A stretch of 64,000 nt of DNA from assembly GCA_019739335.1 (NCBI GenBank), contig CP073261.1, forward strand, positions 1,246,818-1,310,817, written 5' to 3'. This DNA is from Erythrobacter sp. GTDB taxonomy: Bacteria > Pseudomonadota > Alphaproteobacteria > Sphingomonadales > Sphingomonadaceae. Position 1 is the first letter of the stretch. Every line of letters begins with the position of its first letter. Positions 24,845 through 33,787 of this stretch are shown here, in pieces. The notes beneath the pieces were generated by a model. That model did no database searches, was not told where the DNA came from, and saw only the letters and a program-made list of their open reading frames with translations. The position numbers and the translations under genes are program-made.

Positions 24845-27220
24845 ATGCCCAGTTTCGCCCAGAACCTCGAAAAGACCCTCCACACCGCGATCCAGCACGC
24901 GATCGACCGCGCACATGAGTACGCAACGCTGGAGCACCTGCTGCTGGCCCTGGTGGACGATAGCGATGCTGCGGCGGTGATGAACGCTTGCGGCGTCGAT
25001 ACGGAGGAACTGACCGGGGTAGTGCGCCAGTATCTCGATCAAGAATACCAGTCGCTCAAGACCGACGAGGACGCCGATCCGCAGCCCACTGCCGGTTTCC
25101 AGCGGGTGATCCAGCGCGCGATCCTGCACGTCCAGTCCTCGGGCAAGGACATGGTGACCGGTGCTAACGTGCTGGTGGCGCTGTTCTCCGAACGCGATTC
25201 CTATGCCGTCTATTTCCTCCAGCAGCAGGACATGAGCCGGCTCGATGCGGTGAGTTTCATCAGCCACGGCATTGGCAAGGGTGGTCGCCAGCTGGAAAGC
25301 CGCAGTCCCGAAGGCGCCGAGGAAGAAACGCAGGCGCGCGGCGAGGAAAAGCCCGAGAAGAACAAAAAGGATTCCGCGCTCGACCAGTTCTGCGTCAACC
25401 TGAACCAGAAGGCGCTGGACGGGAAGATCGATCCCCTTATCGGGCGCGGTCCGGAAGTGGACCGGACGATCCAGATCCTCTGCCGCCGCAGCAAGAACAA
25501 CCCGCTCTATGTCGGCGATCCCGGCGTCGGCAAGACCGCGATTGCCGAAGGGCTGGCGCGCAAGATCGTCGAAGGCGACGTGCCCGAAGTGCTCGAACCG
25601 GCAGTGATCTATTCGCTCGACATGGGCGCGCTGCTGGCAGGCACCCGCTATCGCGGCGATTTCGAGGAACGGCTGAAGCAGGTTGTCAACGAGCTCGAAA
25701 AGTTGCCTGATGCCATTCTTTTCATTGACGAAATCCACACCGTGATCGGCGCCGGGGCAACCAGCGGCGGAGCGATGGATGCAAGCAACCTGCTCAAGCC
25801 CGCGCTGTCCAGCGGGGCGATCCGCTGCATCGGTTCAACCACCTACAAGGAATTCCGCAATCATTTCGAAAAGGATCGCGCACTGCTGCGGCGGTTCCAG
25901 AAGATCGATGTGAACGAGCCGACGGTGGAGGATACGATCAAGATCCTGCGCGGCCTGCGCACCGCGTTCGAAGAGCATCACAAGGTCAAGTACACTCCCG
26001 ATGCGATCAAGACCGCAGTGGAAATGAGCGCGCGCTACATCAACGATCGCAAGCTGCCCGACAAGGCGATCGACGTGATCGACGAAGTCGGCGCGATGCA
26101 GATGCTGGTGCCGCCAAGCCGCCGGAAGAAGACCATCACCTCGAAGGAAATCGAGAAGGTGGTGGCGACAATGGCGCGCATCCCACCGAAGTCCGTAAGC
26201 AAGGACGACAAGGCCGCGCTCGCCAGCCTGGAAAAGGATCTGAAGCGCGTTGTCTTCGGGCAGGATCCGGCGATCGAGAAGCTCTCGGTGGCAATGAAGC
26301 TCAGCCGCGCAGGCCTTCGCGATCCGGACAAGCCGATCGGCTCGTTCCTGTTCTCCGGCCCCACCGGCGTGGGCAAGACCGAAGTCGCAAGGCAGCTGGC
26401 GGAAATCATGGGGATCGAACTCAAGCGGTTCGACATGTCCGAATACATGGAACGCCATTCCATCTCGCGGCTGATCGGCGCCCCTCCGGGCTATGTCGGC
26501 TACGATCAGGGAGGGCTGCTCACCGATGCCATCGACCAGCACCCGCACTGCGTGCTGCTGCTCGACGAAATCGAGAAGGCGCATCCGGATCTGTTCAACA
26601 TCCTGTTGCAGGTAATGGATAACGGCCGCCTCACCGATCACCACGGCAAGACAGTGGATTTCCGCAATGTCGTACTGATCATGACGACCAATGCCGGCGC
26701 GTCCGACGCGGCCAAGCAGGGCATCGGTTTCGGATCGGGGCAGAAGACCGAAGCTTCGGAAGAAGCGGTGAAGAAGATGTTCACTCCGGAATTCCGCAAC
26801 CGCTTGGATGCGATCGTGCCTTTCGGCTACCTCGGGCAGGAAACCGTCAGCCGGGTGGTGGACAAGTTCATCCTCCAGCTCGAATTGCAACTGGCCGACC
26901 AGAACGTGCACATCCAGTTCGACAGCGATGCGCGCGAATGGCTGGGCAAGCGCGGTTACGACAAGCTGATGGGTGCCCGGCCGATGGCACGGCTGATCCA
27001 GGAGAAGGTCAAGCAGCCGCTGGCGGAAGAACTGCTGTTCGGCAAGCTGGCGCACGGCGGCGAAGTGCATGTGAGCGTGAAGGAAGATGCGCTCGCCTTC
27101 GAACTCACGCCCGCGCCACCCAAGAGCAAGGTTTCGACGAAGAAGAAGGCGTCGGCGAAGAAGGCTCCCGAAGCTCCGGCTGCGGACGGCACTGCCGAGA
27201 GCGAGAGTGACGAGGGCTGA
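24845..27220 (+). CDS. clpA: ATP-dependent Clp protease ATP-binding subunit ClpA
   Basis: ClpA unfolds substrates and feeds them to the ClpP peptidase. The 791-residue protein has the N-domain repeat, a first AAA module (Walker A at 224-231, Walker B LFIDEIHTV), a second module (GPTGVGKT at 505-512, LLLDEIEKAHPD) and the ClpP-binding loop KQGIGFGS. A Lys/Ala/Ser-rich tail of about 30 residues closes the protein. The adaptor gene clpS usually precedes clpA, but none is present in the 183 bases upstream, so ClpS must lie elsewhere or be missing. Confidence 0.97.
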   Translation: MPSFAQNLEKTLHTAIQHAIDRAHEYATLEHLLLALVDDSDAAAVMNACGVDTEELTGVVRQYLDQEYQSLKTDEDADPQPTAGFQRVIQRAILHVQSSGKDMVTGANVLVALFSERDSYAVYFLQQQDMSRLDAVSFISHGIGKGGRQLESRSPEGAEEETQARGEEKPEKNKKDSALDQFCVNLNQKALDGKIDPLIGRGPEVDRTIQILCRRSKNNPLYVGDPGVGKTAIAEGLARKIVEGDVPEVLEPAVIYSLDMGALLAGTRYRGDFEERLKQVVNELEKLPDAILFIDEIHTVIGAGATSGGAMDASNLLKPALSSGAIRCIGSTTYKEFRNHFEKDRALLRRFQKIDVNEPTVEDTIKILRGLRTAFEEHHKVKYTPDAIKTAVEMSARYINDRKLPDKAIDVIDEVGAMQMLVPPSRRKKTITSKEIEKVVATMARIPPKSVSKDDKAALASLEKDLKRVVFGQDPAIEKLSVAMKLSRAGLRDPDKPIGSFLFSGPTGVGKTEVARQLAEIMGIELKRFDMSEYMERHSISRLIGAPPGYVGYDQGGLLTDAIDQHPHCVLLLDEIEKAHPDLFNILLQVMDNGRLTDHHGKTVDFRNVVLIMTTNAGASDAAKQGIGFGSGQKTEASEEAVKKMFTPEFRNRLDAIVPFGYLGQETVSRVVDKFILQLELQLADQNVHIQFDSDAREWLGKRGYDKLMGARPMARLIQEKVKQPLAEELLFGKLAHGGEVHVSVKEDALAFELTPAPPKSKVSTKKKASAKKAPEAPAADGTAESESDEG

Positions 27221-27276
27221 GGCTTAGGCCCTAAATCCCGCTAGGCGTAGCGCATGGCGCGGGCTAGTCTCGCATT

Positions 27277-29001
27277 ATGACGCCAAAGATTGCATTGTTC
27301 GCGATGGCGGCGGGGGCCTGTGCCCTCGCCGCTCCTGTTTCGGCCCAGCACGCCGTGGAAGCCGTACCTGCGCTCCCCTACAGCGGCCCCCTGCACGAGC
27401 GCACCGCGCAAAGCGATCTGCCCCTCGAAGGCCCTCGCGCTGCTATGCGGATCGAGCACGTCGAAATGGTCATGCAGGTGCTTCCCGAAACTCGCTACCT
27501 GGCATCGCACAATCGCTATCAGGTGCTCCTGACAGGTGATCTGGATCAGCTCCAGTTCGATCTCGATCCCCGCTATGACGTCGTGCAAGTGTTCGTGGAC
27601 CGCGAAGACTTGCCGCAAGACAGGTTTCGCAATCGCGATGGTCTGCTGACGATCGACCTGCCCTCCGCTCGCCAGACCGGTGAAATGGTGGAAGTGGATA
27701 TCATCTACGGCGGCCATCCGCATGTCGCCGCCAATCCGCCGTGGGATGGCGGCTTCGTCTGGGCGCAGACGCCTGCGGGCGAACCGTGGATTGCCACTGC
27801 CGTGCAGGGTGAAGGGTGCGACATGTTCTGGCCGTGCATCGATCACTCCTCCAGCCGAATTGGCAGCATCGACATGGAGGTGACGGTACCCGATGGCCTT
27901 GTCGCCGCAGGAAATGGTGTATTGGTGGAAACCGTGGCCAACACCGATGGCACGACGACCTATCACTGGAGTGCGCGCAACCCGTCCAACTACGGGATCA
28001 CCTTGCAAATCGGCCCGTACCAACTGGCCGAGCAGGATTACCAGAGCCGCTTCGGCAACGTGGTCCCGATCCGTTTCTGGCACTTGCCCGGCAGCAAGGC
28101 ACAGGCGCGGCGACTGGTGGCGGAAATGGCGACCTATCTCGATTTCTTCGAGGAGAGAATTGGGCCTTACCCTTTCGGCGACGAAAAGGCCGGCGTGGCC
28201 GAGACTCCGCATCTGGGCATGGAACACCAGACCATCAACGCCTACGGCAACGGCTATCGGCCCGATCCGCTCGGCTACGACTGGCTGTTGCAGCACGAAT
28301 TCGCGCATGAATGGTTCGCCAACCAGCTGACCAACGCCAGCATCAACCACATGTGGCTGCATGAAGGCATCGGCCAGTGGATGCAGCCGCTCTATCTCGA
28401 ATGGGCGCGCGGCGAGATGCTCTATGACGCCGAGATGTGGCGGTTCCGGCAGGAGATCCGCAACAATGTCCCGCTGGTATCGCCCGAGGGGCAATTGCCC
28501 GATTATAACGATCAGGCGGAGGGCTGGGGCTTCGATATCTACTATAAGGGCGCGTGGGTGATGCATTCGCTGCGCTACCTTGTGGGGGACGAGGTGCTGT
28601 TCCCCGCGCTGACCCGGCTGACCTATGGCACCGACACTCCGGTGCCCGGCCAGATCGCCCCGGTGCTGCGCTCCACCGACGATTTCCGGGTGATCCTGGA
28701 GGATGCGACCGGGGATGATCTCAACTGGTTCTTCGATACCTATTTCTATCAGGCCGAATTGCCGCGACTGGAGCAGAGCCGCGAGGGCAATGTGCTGACG
28801 CTGGAATGGCAGACGACGGCAGAGCGCGCATTCGAGATGCCGGTCGAAGTCAGCATTGCCGGACAGGTACGGCGGGTGGAAATGCCCGGAGGACGCGCGC
28901 AGATCACGCTGCCCGATATGCGAGCGCAGGTGCTGGTCGATCCGCGCAACCAGATCCTGATGCACGACGAGGCGATCGAGCGGGCGCGCGGATCGCGATA
29001 G
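27277..29001 (+). CDS. M1 family metallopeptidase (exported)
   Basis: This 574-residue protein has a signal peptide (to about SAQ), a beta-rich N-terminal domain and the gluzincin active site H340-E-F-A-H344 with the third zinc ligand E363, exactly the H-x3-H-x18-E spacing. The GMENQT-type exopeptidase loop appears as GMEHQTINAYG. It should cleave peptides from the amino end in the periplasm. It is shorter than classical aminopeptidase N (about 870 residues), lacking the C-terminal helical domain. No operon partner is obvious; the next gene starts 36 bases on. Confidence 0.92.
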   Translation: MTPKIALFAMAAGACALAAPVSAQHAVEAVPALPYSGPLHERTAQSDLPLEGPRAAMRIEHVEMVMQVLPETRYLASHNRYQVLLTGDLDQLQFDLDPRYDVVQVFVDREDLPQDRFRNRDGLLTIDLPSARQTGEMVEVDIIYGGHPHVAANPPWDGGFVWAQTPAGEPWIATAVQGEGCDMFWPCIDHSSSRIGSIDMEVTVPDGLVAAGNGVLVETVANTDGTTTYHWSARNPSNYGITLQIGPYQLAEQDYQSRFGNVVPIRFWHLPGSKAQARRLVAEMATYLDFFEERIGPYPFGDEKAGVAETPHLGMEHQTINAYGNGYRPDPLGYDWLLQHEFAHEWFANQLTNASINHMWLHEGIGQWMQPLYLEWARGEMLYDAEMWRFRQEIRNNVPLVSPEGQLPDYNDQAEGWGFDIYYKGAWVMHSLRYLVGDEVLFPALTRLTYGTDTPVPGQIAPVLRSTDDFRVILEDATGDDLNWFFDTYFYQAELPRLEQSREGNVLTLEWQTTAERAFEMPVEVSIAGQVRRVEMPGGRAQITLPDMRAQVLVDPRNQILMHDEAIERARGSR

Positions 29002-29037
29002 GCGGAACGCAGCGGCAAGCGGCGGATTATCAGCACA

Positions 29038-30042
29038 ATGGCCGCGCCCTTCTCCTGGATTCGCCCCGAACCCCACGGCGTGCATATTGTGCCCGCCGAT
29101 GCGTGGATCGACCCGTCGCGGGCAGTCGAGCGCGCGCTCGTGACCCACGGCCATGCCGATCACGCGCGCGGCGGGCATGGCGAGGCCGTAGCCACCCCGG
29201 CAACGCTGGCGATCATGGAACTGCGGTACAATACGCGCGAAGGTGCCATCCCGGTGGAATATGGCGAAACCGTCCGCCTCCCCGGCGGGGTCGATGCGAC
29301 CTATATCCCGGCAGGCCACGTGCTCGGCAGCGCGCAGATCCTGCTCGAGCATGCAGGCGAGAGAGTCGTCATCACCGGCGATTACAAGCGCCGCGCCGAT
29401 CCGACCTGCGCTCCGTTCGAAGTGACGCCTTGCGACATTTTCATCACCGAGGCGACCTTCGGCCTGCCGCTTTTCACCCACCCGCCGATTGGCGAGGAGA
29501 TGGCGAAGCTGCTCGATCGTCTCGCCGCGCATCCTGATCGCTGCGTTCTCGTGGGTGCCTATGCGCTGGGCAAGGCGCAGCGCGTGATCGCCGAACTGCG
29601 CGCCGCGGGCCATCATGATCCGATCTATCTCCACGGCGCGATGGAGAAGATGTGTCGTCTTTACGAGGACTTCGGCGTGGCGCTGGGCGAATTGCGGCTG
29701 GTGGCCGACTATCCCAAGGACGCGATGCGCGGGGCCGTAGTCATCTGCCCACCCTCGGCACTGAACGACCGCTGGAGCCGGCGCCTGCCTGATCCGATCA
29801 CCGCGATGGCGAGCGGCTGGATGCGCGTGCGCCAGCGCGCCCGCCAGCGCAATGTCGAGCTGCCGCTGGTGATTTCGGACCATGCCGACTGGAACGAACT
29901 CACGCGCACGATCGAGGAAGTGAACCCGCAGGAAACCTGGATCACCCACGGCCGCGAGGAAGCGCTGCTGCGCTGGCACCAGCTCCACCAGCGCCGCGCC
30001 CGGGCGCTGGCGCTGGTGGGGTACGAGGACGAGGATGATTGA
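29038..30042 (+). CDS. Ligase-associated DNA exonuclease (metallo-beta-lactamase/beta-CASP-like fold)
   Basis: This 334-residue enzyme has the metallo-beta-lactamase motif THGHADHARGG and the later GHVLGSAQI and DYKRRADPTCAPFE segments of the 'exonuclease next to DNA ligase' group. It is related to Artemis/CPSF-type nucleases. The ligase gene follows with no gap (its GTG comes directly after the TGA), which is the usual neighbour. In many bacteria these two form a four-gene repair set with an Lhr-type helicase and a metallophosphoesterase; those two are not present here. Confidence 0.92.
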   Translation: MAAPFSWIRPEPHGVHIVPADAWIDPSRAVERALVTHGHADHARGGHGEAVATPATLAIMELRYNTREGAIPVEYGETVRLPGGVDATYIPAGHVLGSAQILLEHAGERVVITGDYKRRADPTCAPFEVTPCDIFITEATFGLPLFTHPPIGEEMAKLLDRLAAHPDRCVLVGAYALGKAQRVIAELRAAGHHDPIYLHGAMEKMCRLYEDFGVALGELRLVADYPKDAMRGAVVICPPSALNDRWSRRLPDPITAMASGWMRVRQRARQRNVELPLVISDHADWNELTRTIEEVNPQETWITHGREEALLRWHQLHQRRARALALVGYEDEDD

Positions 30043-31638
30043 GTGGAGGACTTCGCCGCCCTCCTCGATGCGCTCGTCTACACGCGCTCCCGCAACGAGA
30101 AGCTGCGGCTGATCGCGGAGTACCTGCGCGCCACGCCCGATCCCGATCGCGGCTGGGCCTTGGCGGCGCTGACTGATGGATTGGATTTCCCTGCCGTCAA
30201 AAGCTCCACCATCCGCAACCTGTTGAAGGAGCGGGTCGATCCGGTGCTGTGGAGCCTCAGCCGCGATTTCGTTGGCGATACGGCGGAGACGGCCAGCTTC
30301 CTCTGGCCCGAACCGCTGGGTGACGTCGCGCCGCCGCCGAGCGTGGGCGAGGCCGTGACGGCATTGACCGCGATGACGCGCGTCTCGGTGCTCAGCGAAT
30401 TGCCGCGCCTGCTCGACCGGCTCGATGCCTCGGGCCGCTATGCTCTGCTGAAGCTGGCGACCGGGGCAATGCGGATCGGCATTTCCACCCGGCTCGCCAA
30501 GGTGGCTTTCGCTCAAGCCTTCGATGTTTCGCCGGACGAAGTGGAGGAATACTGGCACGCGCTGGCCCCGCCCTATGCCGAACTGTTCGCCTGGGGTGCA
30601 GACGGAGCGCCGCCGCCCGATACTGCCCAGTTGCCGCTGTTCCGCCCCTTCATGCTGGCGCATCCGCTGGAGAACGTGGTGGTCGATCTGGCCGACTATG
30701 CCGCCGAGTGGAAGTGGGACGGAATCCGCGTGCAACTGGTGCACGTAGCGGGCGAGACGCGGCTCTATTCGCGGTCGGGCGACGATATTTCGATGACTTT
30801 TCCCGAGCTTCTGCCCGCGCTGGCCATCCCCGCCGTACTCGATGGAGAATTGCTGGTGCGCGGCACGGCGCAAGGCGGGGAGGCAGGCGGTGCGGCCAGT
30901 TTCAATGCCCTGCAACAGCGGTTGGGGCGCAAGACGGTGTCGAAGAAGATGCTCGCTGAAGCCCCCGCCTTCGTCCGGCTGTACGATGTGCTCAGCGTGG
31001 ATGACGAAGATGTGCGCGCGCAACCCTGGACCGAGCGCCGCACCCGGCTCGAAACGCTGATGCAGCGCCTGCCGGAAAGCCATTTCGACCTCTCACAATT
31101 GGTTCAATCGCGCGATTTTGCGCAGCTTGCAGAAATCCGGGCGGGTGCGCGCGACGAGGCCATCGAAGGGCTGATGCTCAAGCGCCGCGATTCGCCCTAT
31201 ATCGCTGGTCGGCGCACCGGGCTGTGGTACAAGTGGAAGCGCGATCCGCTGCTGGTCGATTGCGTGCTGATGTATGCCCAGCGCGGCAGCGGCAAGCGGT
31301 CGAGTTTCTATTCGGACTACACCTTCGGCTGCTGGGATGGCGATCCTGATGCAGGCGCCGAACTGCTGCCGGTGGGCAAGGCCTATTCGGGGTTCACCGA
31401 CGAAGAACTGAAACTGCTCGACCGACACGTGCGGCAGAACACCGTCAACCGGTTCGGCCCGGTGCGCGAGACCGACAAGTCGCTGGTGTTCGAAGTCGCA
31501 TTCGATTCGGTCCACGAAAGCAAGCGCCACAAGAGCGGCCTCGCCATGCGCTTCCCTCGTATCCACCGCATTCGCTGGGACAAGCCCGCGCACGAAGCCG
31601 ACCGGATCGAGGCACTGCGAGCGCTGGTGAAGGATTGA
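30043..31638 (+). CDS. ATP-dependent DNA ligase (bacterial, exonuclease-associated type)
   Basis: This 531-residue protein has an N-terminal DNA-binding region, the adenylation domain with catalytic Lys224 in EWKWDGIRVQ, motifs RSGDDIS, VLDGELLV, EGLMLKRR and YKWKRDPL, and an OB-fold C-terminal domain. It seals nicks using ATP, unlike the NAD-dependent replicative LigA. It begins with GTG immediately after the exonuclease stop, so the two are co-translated. The role is inferred as DNA repair in association with the neighbouring nuclease. Confidence 0.95.
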   Translation: MEDFAALLDALVYTRSRNEKLRLIAEYLRATPDPDRGWALAALTDGLDFPAVKSSTIRNLLKERVDPVLWSLSRDFVGDTAETASFLWPEPLGDVAPPPSVGEAVTALTAMTRVSVLSELPRLLDRLDASGRYALLKLATGAMRIGISTRLAKVAFAQAFDVSPDEVEEYWHALAPPYAELFAWGADGAPPPDTAQLPLFRPFMLAHPLENVVVDLADYAAEWKWDGIRVQLVHVAGETRLYSRSGDDISMTFPELLPALAIPAVLDGELLVRGTAQGGEAGGAASFNALQQRLGRKTVSKKMLAEAPAFVRLYDVLSVDDEDVRAQPWTERRTRLETLMQRLPESHFDLSQLVQSRDFAQLAEIRAGARDEAIEGLMLKRRDSPYIAGRRTGLWYKWKRDPLLVDCVLMYAQRGSGKRSSFYSDYTFGCWDGDPDAGAELLPVGKAYSGFTDEELKLLDRHVRQNTVNRFGPVRETDKSLVFEVAFDSVHESKRHKSGLAMRFPRIHRIRWDKPAHEADRIEALRALVKD

Positions 31639-31702
31639 CGCGCGCGCCATTCGCCCAGCTTCCGATTGTGGATGCACTGGCGAAGGCATAGACACCGCGT
31701 CG

Positions 31703-32965
31703 ATGACGCCCAAGCTGATCACCACCATGCGCGATTACAGCGCCGCGCTGTTCGCCGCCGATGTGCTGGCAGGCGTGACCGTGGCGATGGTGGCGATCCC
31801 GCTCAGCATCGCCATCGCCATCGCTTCGGGCGCGGACCCGGCCACGGGGCTGGTGACGGCGATAGTCGGCGGGCTGCTGATCTCCGCACTGGGCGGCAGC
31901 CGGGTGCAGATCGGCGGGCCGACCGGAGCCTTCATCGTGGTGGTATTCGGGGTGATTACCCAGCACGGCTATGACGGGCTGGTGCTGGCGACCTTGATGG
32001 CAGGGGCGATCCTGGTGATTGCGGGGCTGCTGAAGGCGGGCAATCTGGTCGCCTATGTCCCGCAGGCGGTGGTCAACGGCTTTACCATCGGCATCGGCGT
32101 GATCATCGGCGCAAGCCAGCTCAAGGACTTTCTCGGCCTTTCGGCAAAAGCCTTGCCTGCCGATTTCATCGACAAGCTGGCGGCGCTGTGGGCAGCACGC
32201 GACACACTGAACTGGGCCGCACTTCTGGCGGGCGGGGTAACGCTGGTACTGATCGTGGCGATCCGGCGGATCTGGCCGCGCGTTCCGGGGCCGATCATTG
32301 CGGTAGCGCTTGTCTCGGCACTGGTCGCCCTTGCCGGGATCGAGATCGACTCCATCGTCTCCCGGTTCGGCGAACTGCCGCGCGGCTTACCCATGCCCTC
32401 GTTCCCCGAAGTGACCACCGCACGGCTGATCGAACTGCTGCCGAGCGCTTTCGTCATCGCCTTCCTCGCGGCAGTGGAATCGCTGCTTTCGGCAATGGTG
32501 GCCGACCGGATGATCGGCGGCCAGCACCGCCCGAATGCCGAAGTCATGGCGCAGGGCTGGGCCAACATCGGCTCGGCGCTGTTCGGCGGGCTGCCCGCGA
32601 CCGGCGCCATCGCCCGCACCGCCACCAATGTCCGCGCCGGCGGGAAGACACCGGTGGCGGGGATTGTCCATGCACTGACCATCCTGGTCGTGCTGCTGCT
32701 GGCCGGTCCGCTGGCAGGCTACATGGTGATGCCCGCGCTAGCCGCCCTGCTGATCCTCACCGCATGGAACATGACCGAACCGCACAAATGGCGCGAGTAC
32801 TGGCAGGCGCCAATGGAAGACCGCGTACTGATGGTGCTGACACTGGTGCTGACGGTATTCACCGATCTGACCGTGGCCATCGGTGTGGGCGTTGCGCTGG
32901 GCCTGGCCTTGCGGCTGCGCAAGGGACAGGGTGAACCGCCCGCGTGGGACGAGCCCGATCGCTAG
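31703..32965 (+). CDS. SulP family anion transporter lacking the STAS domain
   Basis: This 420-residue protein has about 11-12 membrane segments and the SulP start (DVLAGVTVAMVAIPLSIAIAIASGADP, GGPTGAFIVVV). Typical SulP proteins continue with a cytoplasmic STAS domain for 120-150 more residues, but this one ends just after the last helix and a short charged tail (LRKGQGEPPAWDEPDR). The substrate, sulfate, bicarbonate or another anion, is unknown. Its end overlaps that of the DUF167 gene by four bases, convergently. A gamma-carbonic anhydrase gene nearby is suggestive of bicarbonate, not proof. Confidence 0.9.
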   Translation: MTPKLITTMRDYSAALFAADVLAGVTVAMVAIPLSIAIAIASGADPATGLVTAIVGGLLISALGGSRVQIGGPTGAFIVVVFGVITQHGYDGLVLATLMAGAILVIAGLLKAGNLVAYVPQAVVNGFTIGIGVIIGASQLKDFLGLSAKALPADFIDKLAALWAARDTLNWAALLAGGVTLVLIVAIRRIWPRVPGPIIAVALVSALVALAGIEIDSIVSRFGELPRGLPMPSFPEVTTARLIELLPSAFVIAFLAAVESLLSAMVADRMIGGQHRPNAEVMAQGWANIGSALFGGLPATGAIARTATNVRAGGKTPVAGIVHALTILVVLLLAGPLAGYMVMPALAALLILTAWNMTEPHKWREYWQAPMEDRVLMVLTLVLTVFTDLTVAIGVGVALGLALRLRKGQGEPPAWDEPDR

Positions 32966-33237
32966 ACCCGGAACAGCTTTTCGCGAGAAGTTGCGCCGCG
33001 CAACAACGTGATGCGGGAGGCCGCGCAATCGAGCGCCCTTGCCAGCAGCGCAATCACTGCCGCATTCGCTTCGCCGTCCTGCGGCTTGGCCCGGACCTTG
33101 GCGACCACGCTGCCGTCGACGATGGCAAGGCCTTCGCTCCGCGCCCCTGGCGTAACTCGCACGGCCAGCCGCCCCTCGCCATCCGCAAGCGCCAGCAAGG
33201 CGGCGGCAGATGGAAGGTCAGCTTTCGGTCTGGCCAC
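32962..33237 (-). CDS. DUF167 (YggU) family protein
   Basis: This 91-residue protein carries the family core LAVRVTPGARSEGL, VRAKPQDGEANAAVIALLA and the DCAASRITLLRGATSREKLF strand. DUF167 proteins are small, conserved and of unknown function; a structure-based nucleic-acid link has been proposed. The start is GTG within the end of the carbonic anhydrase gene (20-base overlap), placing it last in a five-gene operon beginning with hemB. Confidence 0.93.
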   Translation of the reverse strand: MARPKADLPSAAALLALADGEGRLAVRVTPGARSEGLAIVDGSVVAKVRAKPQDGEANAAVIALLARALDCAASRITLLRGATSREKLFRV

Positions 33238-33787
33238 GGATTTCGGCCAGATGCTTGGCCGCGAGCCGGCAATAGCGTTCGGTCTGGAAGCGGATCTTGG
33301 CGATCTGCGCTTCGTCCTGCGTGCGGAAGTATTTCGCCGGGCGGCCGATCCAGATCTCGCCCGGGCCGATCACCTTCCCAGGGCTGAGCAAGGCCCCCGC
33401 GCCGAGCATTCCGCCGCTGGCGATCCGCGATCCATCCATCGCAATGGCACCCATGCCCACAAAGGCCCGGTCTTCCAGTTGCGCACCGTGGACCACCGCC
33501 ATATGGCCGATCACGCAATCCTTGCCGACGATGCTGGGTTCGCCATCGGTATCGGGGCGCGGGCCTTCGACGTGGAACACGCTGCCGTCCTGCACATTGC
33601 TGCGCGCGCCGATCACGATCCGGTGGATATCCCCGCGCAGCACGCAATTGTACCACACGCTCGCCTGCGTGCCGATCGTGACATCGCCGATGATCCGCGC
33701 GCCGGGGGCAATGAAGGCGCTATCGTCGATCTGCGGGTATTTTCCTTCGAAGGCCATGATCGTGGCACCGGGAAAGCGCGGATCCAT
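33218..33787 (-). CDS. Gamma carbonic anhydrase family protein
   Basis: This 189-residue left-handed beta-helix protein has the trimer-forming hexapeptide repeats and the three histidines of the zinc site (SVFHVEG and GHMAVVHGA). Family members include true carbonic anhydrases and inactive relatives such as YrdA/PaaY; activity cannot be decided by eye. The start ATG overlaps the preceding stop by one base (TGATG). It lies between a fused MFS/spermidine-synthase-like gene and DUF167 in the hemB operon. Confidence 0.93.
   Translation of the reverse strand: MDPRFPGATIMAFEGKYPQIDDSAFIAPGARIIGDVTIGTQASVWYNCVLRGDIHRIVIGARSNVQDGSVFHVEGPRPDTDGEPSIVGKDCVIGHMAVVHGAQLEDRAFVGMGAIAMDGSRIASGGMLGAGALLSPGKVIGPGEIWIGRPAKYFRTQDEAQIAKIRFQTERYCRLAAKHLAEIRGQTES

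Noticed and set aside
24716..27070. Long minus-strand frames (340 and 411 codons) opposite clpA.
   Set aside because: Antisense to an unmistakable ClpA; composition typical of mirrored coding sequence.
27241..31083. A 1280-codon open frame on the minus strand across the M1 peptidase, exonuclease and most of the ligase gene.
   Set aside because: It is antisense to three clearly recognisable enzymes, is rich in His, Arg and Gln as expected from the mirror of GC-rich codons, shows no domain, and has no ribosome site. It is an artefact of high GC content.
33565..33580. A parS-like sequence (TTCGACGTGGAACA) in the carbonic anhydrase gene.
   Set aside because: The palindrome is broken at the centre (GACGTG instead of CACGTG), and it lies 19 kb from parAB.
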